A stretch of 64,000 nt of DNA from Cupriavidus sp. BIS7 (GTDB lineage: Bacteria; Pseudomonadota; Gammaproteobacteria; Burkholderiales; Burkholderiaceae). The stretch covers positions 89,030 to 153,029 of the forward strand of contig NZ_ALOU01000049.1 of NCBI RefSeq assembly GCF_000292345.1, in the 5' to 3' direction. The position numbers and the translations under genes are program-made. Every line of letters begins with the position of its first letter. Position 1 is the stretch's first letter. The notes beneath the pieces were generated by a model. The model saw only the letters and a program-made list of their open reading frames with translations. It was not told where the DNA came from and ran no database searches. Shown here piece after piece: positions 19,494 through 27,594 of the stretch.

Positions 19494-19669
19494 AGCCCTT
19501 CTTGCGAAGGACGGGGAGAGCTCATGAAGTGCGCCCCCGCAACTCCATGGCTAGGGGAATGATGCGCTCCCATCCATCCTTCGTCCTTGATGGCGATCAA
19601 GCCGGAGGCATCATCCCACCAGATTCACACCGAACTTCAATCTTGCAGCGGCATGCATAGTGCCTACAA

Positions 19670-21394
19670 CTACGCTTCCCGCAGGTCATTCCGTGCTGCG
19701 GCAGACGGCAGCGTCGTCACGCCGTCAAGTGCCGCAGGCGTGGCGCCGGGGACCAGTCCATTGAGCGATCCACCCGACAGCCCGATTTCCTGAAGAAGCG
19801 AGTCGATAAGCGGTGCATGCGCGCGGTAGGACAGCGCGGCCGACATCGCTTGCTCGGCCAGGTTGCCATTGTTGCCATTGCCCGCCGCAACACCACTATC
19901 GCCTCCTGCGCCTCCGCGATTCAAACCGTCGACCTGAATGATCTTGATGCCATCGATAGCCTTGATGGGCTCGACCGTTTGTTCGATCACCGCTGGCAAT
20001 GCCTGCAGCAATGCCAGCTTGAACTTCAGGCTTGTCTGGTCGGAAGATAGCGTATTGATGGCGTCATTCAGCGCGCGCTGGGCTTCGGCCTCGGCCAGGC
20101 CCTTCTTGCGAGCAGCTTCGGCGAGTTCGACGATGGCAGTCGCCTGCATCTGAGCGGCTTCGCGCTCAGATCGGGCCTTCGTTGTGACCTGCACCGCGAG
20201 TGTCTCAGCCTCTTGCGCAGCCTCGATCAGGGCGACCTGCTTGGCCCGGTCGGCTTCCGCGGTTCTACGCGCCGTTTCCACGGCCTGTTCAGCCTTCACG
20301 GCCTCCGCCAGCGCTTCGTTTGCGCGTGACTGTGCCTGCGACTGGGCTTCCGACTTCTCAGCAATGACAATCGCCTTTTCCTGCTCCGCGATCTCTGTGA
20401 CCTTGGCCTGTTCGATGGCGGCCATTTGGGTCACTTTCTGCTGCTCGATCTCTTTTACACGCACCTCCCGTTCAGCTTCCACCTTGCGGGTACGTACCGC
20501 CTGTTCACGCAGGATCTCGGACTCCTGCACTTGCCGTTCTGCACCAATCCGGCTCTGCTCGGCTTCCTGGCGCCGTTCGGCTTCGTAGGCGGTGATGCGA
20601 GCATTCTGTTCGGCCGTGCGCGTCTTGACCTGCTGATCCTGGTCGAGCTTCATGAAGGCCTCCTGCTGCTCGATCTCCAGCTTCTTGGCCAACGCGTCGC
20701 GATTCTTCTCGCGTACTGCAACTTCGGTGTCCTGCTCCACCTCATTGCGCTCCTTGCGGCGGCGCTCCGTTTCCTGCGTGAGCTTGGTCAGGCCCTCTGC
20801 ATCAAATGCATTGTTGGGATCGAAGAACTCCTTCGACGTCTGGTTGAAGTTCGTGAGCGACACGCTCTCCAGTTCGAGCCCATTCTTGGTCAGATCCTCC
20901 GCGACGGTGTTCTGCACCCCCTGGACGAATTTCTCGCGGGCGTCCTGCAGATCCTGCATGCTCATTTGCGCAGCGGTCGAGCGCAGCGCATCGACAAATT
21001 TGTCTTCCACCAGCGAGCGCAGGCTTTCCGGGGCAATGGTGCGTTGCCCAAGTGTCTGCGCTGCAGTAGAGACGCCTTCGGCCGTCGGCTTTACACGGAC
21101 AAAGAACGCAACGACTACGTCGACCCGCATGCGATCCTTGGTAATCAGGCTGTCATGCGAAGCGCGGCTGACTTCCAGCTTGAGGGTGTTCATGTTGATC
21201 GGAATGACCTCATGGAACACCGGAAGGACAATCGCGCCACCGCTCATGATGACCTTTTGCCCGCCAAGTCCAGTACGGACGAAGGCGCGCTCGGCTGAAG
21301 CCCGCGTGTACAGACGCGAGAAGATCAAACCGACGATGCAGATGCCGATGATGGCAGCCAGGCCGATTGCACCCCAAACGATCAAGGAATCCAT
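19670..21394 (-). CDS. yqiK: Flotillin-family membrane scaffold protein (YqiK type)
   Basis: 574 residues. An N-terminal membrane segment (about 5-27) is followed by an SPFH/band-7 domain (about 30-230, with VVVAFFVRVKPTAEGV). A long Glu/Arg/Ala-rich coiled coil runs about 230-470, and the tail has a Gly/Asn stretch (GGAGGDSGVAAGNGNNGN). Flotillins organise ordered membrane patches. The order pspA-yqiJ-yqiK here is the known pairing of PspA-type and flotillin-type membrane-stress proteins. It is the last gene of the operon, 77 bases after yqiJ. Confidence 0.92.
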   Translation of the reverse strand: MDSLIVWGAIGLAAIIGICIVGLIFSRLYTRASAERAFVRTGLGGQKVIMSGGAIVLPVFHEVIPINMNTLKLEVSRASHDSLITKDRMRVDVVVAFFVRVKPTAEGVSTAAQTLGQRTIAPESLRSLVEDKFVDALRSTAAQMSMQDLQDAREKFVQGVQNTVAEDLTKNGLELESVSLTNFNQTSKEFFDPNNAFDAEGLTKLTQETERRRKERNEVEQDTEVAVREKNRDALAKKLEIEQQEAFMKLDQDQQVKTRTAEQNARITAYEAERRQEAEQSRIGAERQVQESEILREQAVRTRKVEAEREVRVKEIEQQKVTQMAAIEQAKVTEIAEQEKAIVIAEKSEAQSQAQSRANEALAEAVKAEQAVETARRTAEADRAKQVALIEAAQEAETLAVQVTTKARSEREAAQMQATAIVELAEAARKKGLAEAEAQRALNDAINTLSSDQTSLKFKLALLQALPAVIEQTVEPIKAIDGIKIIQVDGLNRGGAGGDSGVAAGNGNNGNLAEQAMSAALSYRAHAPLIDSLLQEIGLSGGSLNGLVPGATPAALDGVTTLPSAAARNDLREA

Positions 21395-21471
21395 ATTAGG
21401 TTTGAAACTCCGTAGGTAGGACCAGTCAATAGACGAACTGCGATCGCGCAGCGAGAATGAAAATTCAATCT

Positions 21472-22131
21472 CTATAAGAGGTCGGGGCGTGGATTGGGGA
21501 TGGCGCGATACAGACTGCCGGAAACTCTTGCAACAATAAGTACGGCATCACCGCGAACGAGGGGATGTTCGGGGTCGTCAGGCTCGACACGAAGATAGTG
21601 AATCTGGCCGGACTCATCTACCATGCGAGCCTCCGAGGGATTGGCCACCGATGCTTCGGCGCCGGTTATCGTGGCAACGCGCCCGATGAAGTCTTGCTCG
21701 GAGATGGCAGAGGTCTCGTCATGCGGCAGAATGCCGGCGACCAGGGCCCCGGTCGCGCGAACAAATGGCAACGCCGCGGGTGCGACCAGCGCGGCGGCAA
21801 GCGGGGCCGGCAGCAAGTGTCCGGAGATCGCCCCAAGCGTGCTCTGCATCGCCAAACCGATCATTGCGAATCCCATCAGAAACAGAACCAGCAGCACCAG
21901 CAACGGCACGCGCCCGACGTGCAGCCATCCCAGGAACTGACCCACAGCGCTTGCGCTACTTGCAGCACCATCGACATGGTCGATCGCGAAATGGGTAACA
22001 AGCAGATTCTCCGCCACGTCGGAAAGGCCGAGGCCAAGCAGGAGAGCGATGCCCTCGAGTAGTCCGATCAATACCATCAAGCCGATGGCGACGACGAAAG
22101 GAGCATTACCAGGCAGCAATAGCGCATCCAT
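21472..22131 (-). CDS. yqiJ: YqiJ-family inner-membrane protein (OB-fold)
   Basis: 219 residues. Three or four membrane spans lie in the first 145 residues (for example 12-34, 75-97, 105-135). A C-terminal OB-fold-like domain follows (FIGRVATITGAEASVANPSEARMV, then HPLVRGDAVLIVARV). NfeD/YqiJ proteins pair with SPFH proteins such as flotillins. It sits between pspA (60 bases upstream) and yqiK, which fits a YqiJ-YqiK complex. Confidence 0.88.
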   Translation of the reverse strand: MDALLLPGNAPFVVAIGLMVLIGLLEGIALLLGLGLSDVAENLLVTHFAIDHVDGAASSASAVGQFLGWLHVGRVPLLVLLVLFLMGFAMIGLAMQSTLGAISGHLLPAPLAAALVAPAALPFVRATGALVAGILPHDETSAISEQDFIGRVATITGAEASVANPSEARMVDESGQIHYLRVEPDDPEHPLVRGDAVLIVARVSGSLYRAIPNPRPDLL

Positions 22132-22191
22132 AGGAAGTTGTCTTTTTTAGTATTGATATTGCCGGGCATTGGCGCCGTATCGAAGCGAGAT

Positions 22192-22884
22192 TCAGTGGCT
22201 GTCGGTCTCCTTCGCATCCTTTACACGAGCTAGTCGCTCTGTGACACGCTGCTGACGGTGCAGGGTTTCAAGGCGGCTAAGCAGCGAAGCATTGGCCTTT
22301 GAATCCGATGCGCCAAGTCCTGCCAGCCCGGAAGCATCGGCCAGCGTGCGGTTGAAGCCCTCTGCCAGCCTCTCTGCCCGCTGCGTGCCATGCGCGTATG
22401 GCGTACCCGCAAAAGACGGCTCGCTTTTTTGCGCCGCGGCGCGCGCCGCAATCATTTCCTTCAACGCCTGCTCCATCTCGGCACGCTTCGCGCGGAGGCC
22501 CAGCAGATCGGTCTCGGCGCTCTGGGCCTTGTCGACGACATCCTGCAAGCCGCCGTTGAGCGTGACAAGCTGGTCTTCAAGATCGATCTGGCGTTCGGCA
22601 CCGGCACGCGCTGCAGCCTCGTCGCCCTGGTCCAGCGCCAGCGCGACCTGCTCATCCAGTCGTTCCATTTCGTTGTTCAGCCGCGCGATTGCCTTCGCCG
22701 CCTGGTGACGCGACGCCTCGTGCTGGCCCAGCACGACTCGCGCCTGGGCAATCACCTCATCGAAATCCCGTAGATACTGTTCCAGGACGGCTTGTGGTGC
22801 CTTGGATTCAAGCGTGCTTACCAAAGCGTGGACGTTGGCTGTCAACAGGCGTCGAATCCGATCGCCCAATCCTGCATTGATCAT
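22192..22884 (-). CDS. PspA/IM30-family membrane-stress protein
   Basis: 230 residues, almost wholly helical and coiled-coil (about 25-180), with the family start MINAGLGDRIRRLLTANVHALV and the segments VIAQARVVLGQHEASR and LDEQVALALDQGDE. IM30 proteins assemble on the inner face of the cytoplasmic membrane to limit leakage. The start at 22884 follows GAGGAGC. It heads the operon with yqiJ and yqiK, with a small regulator-like gene 76 bases further upstream on the same strand. Confidence 0.88.
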   Translation of the reverse strand: MINAGLGDRIRRLLTANVHALVSTLESKAPQAVLEQYLRDFDEVIAQARVVLGQHEASRHQAAKAIARLNNEMERLDEQVALALDQGDEAAARAGAERQIDLEDQLVTLNGGLQDVVDKAQSAETDLLGLRAKRAEMEQALKEMIAARAAAQKSEPSFAGTPYAHGTQRAERLAEGFNRTLADASGLAGLGASDSKANASLLSRLETLHRQQRVTERLARVKDAKETDSH

Positions 22885-22960
22885 GGTGCGGCTCCTCGAG
22901 AAACGGTTCGGTGTCACGTCGAGAGGTGTTGCCCCCTCTGGGATGCTGCCAACTACGAAT

Positions 22961-23470
22961 CTAAGGCGTATCCCGCGTCATTCGAATCATGCCCGCCAGT
23001 TCCAGAATTTCAGGCACGAAGGGATCCAGTGCGGCCTGGTCGTACGCAGGGGTTCGATTGGTGACGGCCAGGCGCAGCAGGCTCAGGAGCATCCTCATCG
23101 CACGACTGGCGAGCCGGGCCTCCAATGCTCGCGCTTCTTCCACTGCATCACTTCCGGTTGGCACGCCTGCGATCAAGGTCGCCATCAATTCGGGGGTCTG
23201 CATCGCCAGCATCGGCACAATCTCCGAATGGATGGCGTTTGCATATTCCAACGTCTGAGTTGCATCAAGCAGTGGCCGTATCTGCTCGCGGAGCAAAGCC
23301 AGACAACTGATGTAGTCGCTAGCGCCCTCGGCGCGACGTCGTGCATCGGCCAGCAACGCCCGGAGCTTGTCGCTAGGGCTGCTTGCGCCAGGCAACTGAA
23401 GATTGCTCAACCACGCAAGGTCGTCTTCAGGTAAGCGAATGGATACTGTCTGCACGCCAAGCCCGCCCAT
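22961..23470 (-). CDS. Small helical protein with a ribbon-helix-helix-like start, possible operon regulator
   Basis: 169 residues from MGGLGVQTVSIRLPEDDLAWL. The segment VQTVSIRLPEDDLAWL looks like the strand and first helix of a ribbon-helix-helix DNA-binding domain. The rest is helical, without a recognised fold. It is first in the leftward pspA-yqiJ-yqiK transcription unit. A perfect 26-base palindrome lies 46 bases upstream of the start and would suit autoregulation. A TTG start at 23545 would read through that palindrome and is less likely. Confidence 0.6.
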   Translation of the reverse strand: MGGLGVQTVSIRLPEDDLAWLSNLQLPGASSPSDKLRALLADARRRAEGASDYISCLALLREQIRPLLDATQTLEYANAIHSEIVPMLAMQTPELMATLIAGVPTGSDAVEEARALEARLASRAMRMLLSLLRLAVTNRTPAYDQAALDPFVPEILELAGMIRMTRDTP

Positions 23471-23516
23471 TTGATGTCGTTTTGGGAAGCCTAGTGCATT
23501 TTTTGCGGGTGGTAAA

Positions 23517-23542
23517 CGTTTGCAATTAAAAAATTGCAAACG
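23517..23542. promoter_or_regulatory. Perfect 11-bp inverted repeat, probable operator
   Basis: CGTTTGCAATT, spacer AAAA, AATTGCAAACG. It is AT-rich against its GC-rich surroundings. It lies upstream of the RHH-like gene and downstream of the GntR stop. No T-run is placed for a terminator on the GntR side, so an operator is the better reading. Confidence 0.65.
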
Positions 23543-23651
23543 CAAGCAATGTGTGGGCGCTCGAACGCTCAGGTGCAGAAGTGTTCAGGGCAGAAAAGCT
23601 TTCGAGGGCTCTACGATGCCGCGCGGGAAGGGCGCCTCAAGCCAAGGCGCG

Positions 23652-24344
23652 TCAAGCCAGCAACGCGGCAACCAGATCCTTGCTGCGTGCCGCCGCAGGT
23701 ACTTCCTCAAAGTGCAAAGCGGCCTCGACATGCGCCAGGTGCTCGACCATCAGATTCACCGCAAGATCCGCGTCGCCAGCGCGTGCCGCTTCGATGAACG
23801 CACGGTGCTCGTCCGATGAACATGTTGCATCGCGGCGGCTCTGGTACAGCATCGTGATCACGGCGCTGCGCATCGACAGTTCGCGCATGATCTCTGTCAG
23901 CACGTTGTTGCCGGCCACCTCGGCCAGCACGATGTGGAAGTCGCCCAGCAGCCGGGTACGCGTCTGGGCGTCGTTGCCACCCAGCGACTTGCGCTCGGCC
24001 GACAGGTGCTTTTCGATGCGCTTGTAATCCGCCGCCGTTGCCCTGGCGACGAACTCGCGCGCCAGGGCCGCTTCCAGGATGCGGCGCACGGCAAACACCT
24101 CGCGCGCTTCTTCCGCGCTCGGCTTGGCCACGAACGCGCCCTTGTCCGGCACGATCTGGATCACCTTGTCCTTGGACAGCATCAGCAGTGCCGCGCGTAC
24201 CTTGGTGCGGCTGACACGATAGACGCTGGCCAGCGCCTCCTCGCGCAGCTTGGTGCCGGGCGGGAGCCGGTGCGAGACGATGGCGGAGACGATGTCGTCT
24301 GCGATCGCCTCGGCGGTCATGTCGGGATCAATGTGCTCGGGCAT
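23652..24344 (-). CDS. GntR-family (FCD subfamily) regulator
   Basis: 230 residues. Winged helix at about 12-75 (AIADDIVSAIVSHRLPPGTKLREEALA, VSRTKVRAALLML). FCD ligand domain at about 85-215, with the metal/ligand histidines expected in GDFHIVLAEVAGN and MVEHLAHVEAAL. The start MPEHIDPDM is chosen at 24344. MTAEAIADD at 24320 is an alternative. It follows dctA by 52 bases and so is probably co-transcribed. Likely targets are dctA and the divergent M20 genes (inferred). Confidence 0.9.
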   Translation of the reverse strand: MPEHIDPDMTAEAIADDIVSAIVSHRLPPGTKLREEALASVYRVSRTKVRAALLMLSKDKVIQIVPDKGAFVAKPSAEEAREVFAVRRILEAALAREFVARATAADYKRIEKHLSAERKSLGGNDAQTRTRLLGDFHIVLAEVAGNNVLTEIMRELSMRSAVITMLYQSRRDATCSSDEHRAFIEAARAGDADLAVNLMVEHLAHVEAALHFEEVPAAARSKDLVAALLA

Positions 24345-24396
24345 GGTGTCGCGCGTGGCCTGGCGGACTTGCGCGGTAACTGGGATGTGCGTGATT

Positions 24397-25803
24397 CTAG
24401 CGCCCCGAGGCGGTGCCGGGCAGCGGCGCCGATACCGGTACTTGCACGGAGAGATGCTCGTGCGGCGCCGCCAGTCCTTCCTCGAGCTCGCCGGCCGGAA
24501 TCGTGCCGTTGAGCACGCCATGGGCCCGTTCACGGTCGATATCGCGCTCCCAGGCCGCCACCACCACCGTGGCCACGCAGTTGCCAATCAGGTTGCCCAC
24601 CGCACGGGCGATGCCGATGAACCAGTCCACCGACAGCACCAGCACCAGGCCGATGGCGGGAATCGCCGGATGCGCGGAGAGCGTCGCAGCCAGGATCACG
24701 ATCGCCGAACCCGGAATGCCGTGCGCGCCCTTCGATGTCACCAGCGCCACGGCCAGGATGCCGAGCAGGTCGCCCAGCGCCAGCGGCGTGTTGGTGGCCT
24801 GGGCGATAAACACGGCGGCCAGCGTCAGGTAGATCGAGAAAGCGTCAAGGTTGAACGAGTAGCCGGTAGGAATTACCAGGCCCACCACCGATTTGCGGAT
24901 GCCCATGTACTCGAGCTTCTTCATCACCTGCGGCAGCACGCTGTCGGACGATGCGGTGCCCAGCACCACCAGCAGTTCGGCGCGCAGGTAGCGGATCAGC
25001 TTCAGCACCGAGAAACCGCACAGCCGCATGATCACGCCCAGCACGCCAACCACGAAGATCGCGACCGAGCCGTAGAACAGGAGCACCAGGAAGCCGAGCT
25101 GCTTGAGCGATCCGATGCCGTACTTGCCCACCGTGAACGCCACCGCACCCAGCACGCCCAGCGGCGCCAGCTTGATGATGAAGCCCATCATCTTGAACAT
25201 CGTCTGGGAAAACGTTTCGATCAGCTTGACCAGCGGCCGGCCGGGCTCGCCCACCACGGACAACGCGCAGCCAAACAGCACGGACACAAGCAGCACCTGC
25301 AGCACATCGCCGCTGGAGAACGCGCCCATGATCGTGTTCGGAATCAGCTTGAGCAGGAAATCGACCATGCCCGTGCTCTTCACCTTGTCGGCCGACTCGA
25401 TGTAGGCGGCCATGGCCGAGATGTCCAGCGTGCGCGGATTGACGTTCATGCCGGTGCCCGGATGGAACACGTAGGCCATCACCACGCCAAGCGCCAGTGC
25501 GATCGTCGTGACGATCTCGAAATAGATCACGGCCTTGATACCGACGCGGCCTACCTTCTTCAGTTCCCCGGCCCCGCAGATGCCGGTCACGACGACGCAG
25601 AACACGATGGGGCCGATCAGCATCTTGACCAGCTTGATAAAGCCGTCGCCCAGCGGCTTGAGCTTGGCGGCGAACTCGGGAAAGACCAGCCCGAGCAGGG
25701 TGCCGATCACCAGCGCGATCAGAACCTGACCGAACAGCGAGCGGGTGAATCGGGTGTGCAGGCGTGCGCCGGCGGCGCGCTGCGTGGGTACGGCATGCTG
25801 CAT
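24397..25803 (-). CDS. dctA: C4-dicarboxylate:cation symporter DctA family
   Basis: 468 residues, about eight spans plus two re-entrant loops of the glutamate/aspartate symporter fold. Characteristic loop GTASSDSVLPQVMKKLE, then PTGYSFNLDAFSIYLTL, then DWFIGIARAVGNLIGN. Members import succinate, fumarate, malate or related acids with Na+ or H+. The Ala after NLD replaces the usual Gly. The N- and C-terminal tails are longer than in E. coli DctA (428 residues). It is divergent from two amidohydrolase genes, so the true substrate may be a compound those enzymes act on. Confidence 0.92.
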   Translation of the reverse strand: MQHAVPTQRAAGARLHTRFTRSLFGQVLIALVIGTLLGLVFPEFAAKLKPLGDGFIKLVKMLIGPIVFCVVVTGICGAGELKKVGRVGIKAVIYFEIVTTIALALGVVMAYVFHPGTGMNVNPRTLDISAMAAYIESADKVKSTGMVDFLLKLIPNTIMGAFSSGDVLQVLLVSVLFGCALSVVGEPGRPLVKLIETFSQTMFKMMGFIIKLAPLGVLGAVAFTVGKYGIGSLKQLGFLVLLFYGSVAIFVVGVLGVIMRLCGFSVLKLIRYLRAELLVVLGTASSDSVLPQVMKKLEYMGIRKSVVGLVIPTGYSFNLDAFSIYLTLAAVFIAQATNTPLALGDLLGILAVALVTSKGAHGIPGSAIVILAATLSAHPAIPAIGLVLVLSVDWFIGIARAVGNLIGNCVATVVVAAWERDIDRERAHGVLNGTIPAGELEEGLAAPHEHLSVQVPVSAPLPGTASGR

Positions 25804-26057
25804 CGTTGTCTCCGTGCCGGGCGCGGTCCAGGCAGACGTCTTTGCGTCGCTGGCCGACCCTGATCTGCTTCAGGAATGCCTGCCGTCACATGGCGCGGGA
25901 GTGCGGACGTGGCGGCGAGCCTGGCGTCACCACGGGAAATCGGCGCAAGCGCCATATCCCGCATGGAAAGCCCCCCTGTTGAGGCGGAATCCACGCAATC
26001 CACTTGTCCGGACCGGATTGTCCGCAGCGGATTGTCGGTGCATGGAGGCCAATATAG

Positions 26058-26078
26058 TGCATATCATTTTTGTATGCA
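26058..26078. promoter_or_regulatory. Inverted half-sites TGCATA/TATGCA, candidate GntR operator
   Basis: TGCATA at 26058-26063 and TATGCA at 26073-26078 (spacer 9), in an AT-rich patch of the otherwise GC-rich 488-base gap between dctA and the M20 genes. The sequence GTATGCAA resembles GntR/FCD half-sites. The rest of the gap (25804-26050) shows no gene. Confidence 0.5.
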
Positions 26079-26150
26079 ATTTCTGAATTCACTGTGCTAA
26101 CATGAATCGCACAGAATAGAGCTCAGCCTTGGGATTTGCCCGGACCGAGC

Positions 26151-26267
26151 CCGAGGCTGTTTCAGAATGAAGCGCAGCGGTTCTGGCTAGGCGCGGGGCC
26201 GCAGACAGTACAAACAAGTACGGCAAGGCCCCGCAACGACGCCAGAATCATTCTGAAACAGCCTCGG
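26151..26267. mobile_element. MITE-like inverted-repeat element, 117 bp
   Basis: The ends are perfect 20-base inverted repeats (CCGAGGCTGTTTCAGAATGA at 26151-26170, and its complement at the right end). After a 10-base insertion in the left arm (AGCGCAGCGG), pairing resumes through TTCTGGC and GCGGGGCC. The centre holds GTAC...GTAC. It carries no coding capacity. A related fragment lies at 30115-30158. It ends 24 bases before the M20 start, so it is in that gene's leader. Confidence 0.72.
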
Positions 26268-26291
26268 ACCACCAGCAGGAGAGACACTCAG

Positions 26292-27548
26292 ATGGCAGCA
26301 ACCCCTACGCCGTTGTCCGCTGAAACGGGCACGCGCATCATGGCCTGGGCCGACGCCCTGGCCGTGCATACCGACCAGCCCGGTATGCTCACCCGCACCT
26401 ACCTGACCGACGCCCACCACGGCGCCGCCGCGCAACTGACCGAGTGGATGGAAGCCGCGGGCATGACCGTGCGCCGCGATGCCGCCGGCAATGTGATCGG
26501 CCGCTATGAAGGCACCACGCCGAACGCCGCGGCGCTGCTCACCGGTTCCCACTTCGACACGGTGCGCGACGGCGGCCGCTACGACGGCAACCTGGGCGTG
26601 ATCCTGCCGATTGCCTGCGTGGCCGAGTGGAACCGCCAGGGCAAGCGCTTTCCGTTTGCGCTCGAAGTGGTCGGGTTTGCCGAGGAAGAGGGTGTGCGAT
26701 TCAAGGCCACGCTGCTGGGCAGCCGCGCCATTGCCGGCACCTTCGACACCAACGTGCTCGACAACGTCGACGACTCGGGCAAGACCATGCGCGAAGTCAT
26801 GCGCGAGGCCGGTTTCGATGCCGCGCAACTGCCCGCCGCAAAGCATGACCGCAGCCAGGTGCTGGCCTTTATCGAGGTCCACATCGAACAGGGCCCGGTG
26901 CTGCTGAATGAAGGCCTGCCCGTGGGCGTGGTCACGGCAATCTCGGGCGCCACGCGTTTCCTCGTCGAACTCGAAGGCCTGGCCGGACACGCCGGCACGG
27001 TGCCAATGGACATGCGCCGCGATGCCGCGATGGCAGGTGCCGAAATCGGCCTGTTCATCGAAAAGCGCTGCGGCGGCAAGCCGGGTCTGGTCGGCACGGT
27101 TGGCCAGTTCAATGTGCCGAATGGCGCCACCAACGTGGTGCCGGGTCGCGCCGTGTTCTCGATCGACATCCGTGCCGGCGATGACGCCGAGCGCGAATCG
27201 GCCGTCAATGACGTGCTGGCCGAAATCGAACGTGTCTGCGCGCGCCGCAACGTACGCCCGCAGATCCGCAAGACGCACGAAGCCGCCAGCGTGCCGTGCG
27301 CGCCGTGGCTGCAGGCCCAATGGGCTGGTGCAGTGGAGCGCCAGGGCGTGCCGGTGCGCCACCTGCCGTCCGGCGCCGGCCATGACGCGATGGCAATCGC
27401 TGCCATCGCCGATGTCGCCATGCTGTTTGTTCGCTGCGGCAACGGCGGCATCAGCCACCACCCCACCGAAATCATGACGTCGGAAGACGCCCAGACGTCC
27501 GCGCGCGTGTTCGCCGACTTCGTCGAGCACTTCCACCGTCCGCAATAA
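26292..27548 (+). CDS. Zn-dependent M20 amidase, allantoate amidohydrolase/N-carbamoylase type
   Basis: 418 residues of the HyuC/AllC group. Metal-site segments: GSHFDTV (His87), GGRYDGNLG (Asp98), FAEEEGVRF (Glu131-132), EVHIEQGPVL (His near 198) and GISHHPTE near the end. The lid domain carries AGHAGTVPMDMRRDA. The group hydrolyses allantoate, ureidoglycolate or N-carbamoyl-L-amino acids. The exact substrate is not decided by sequence. The start at 26292 follows AGGAGAGA. It is the first of a two-gene unit, divergent from dctA and the GntR gene. Confidence 0.85.
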   Translation: MAATPTPLSAETGTRIMAWADALAVHTDQPGMLTRTYLTDAHHGAAAQLTEWMEAAGMTVRRDAAGNVIGRYEGTTPNAAALLTGSHFDTVRDGGRYDGNLGVILPIACVAEWNRQGKRFPFALEVVGFAEEEGVRFKATLLGSRAIAGTFDTNVLDNVDDSGKTMREVMREAGFDAAQLPAAKHDRSQVLAFIEVHIEQGPVLLNEGLPVGVVTAISGATRFLVELEGLAGHAGTVPMDMRRDAAMAGAEIGLFIEKRCGGKPGLVGTVGQFNVPNGATNVVPGRAVFSIDIRAGDDAERESAVNDVLAEIERVCARRNVRPQIRKTHEAASVPCAPWLQAQWAGAVERQGVPVRHLPSGAGHDAMAIAAIADVAMLFVRCGNGGISHHPTEIMTSEDAQTSARVFADFVEHFHRPQ

Positions 27549-27594
27549 GCGTTGGCATCGACCACGCAAACCACAGACTCCCGAGATAACGAAG

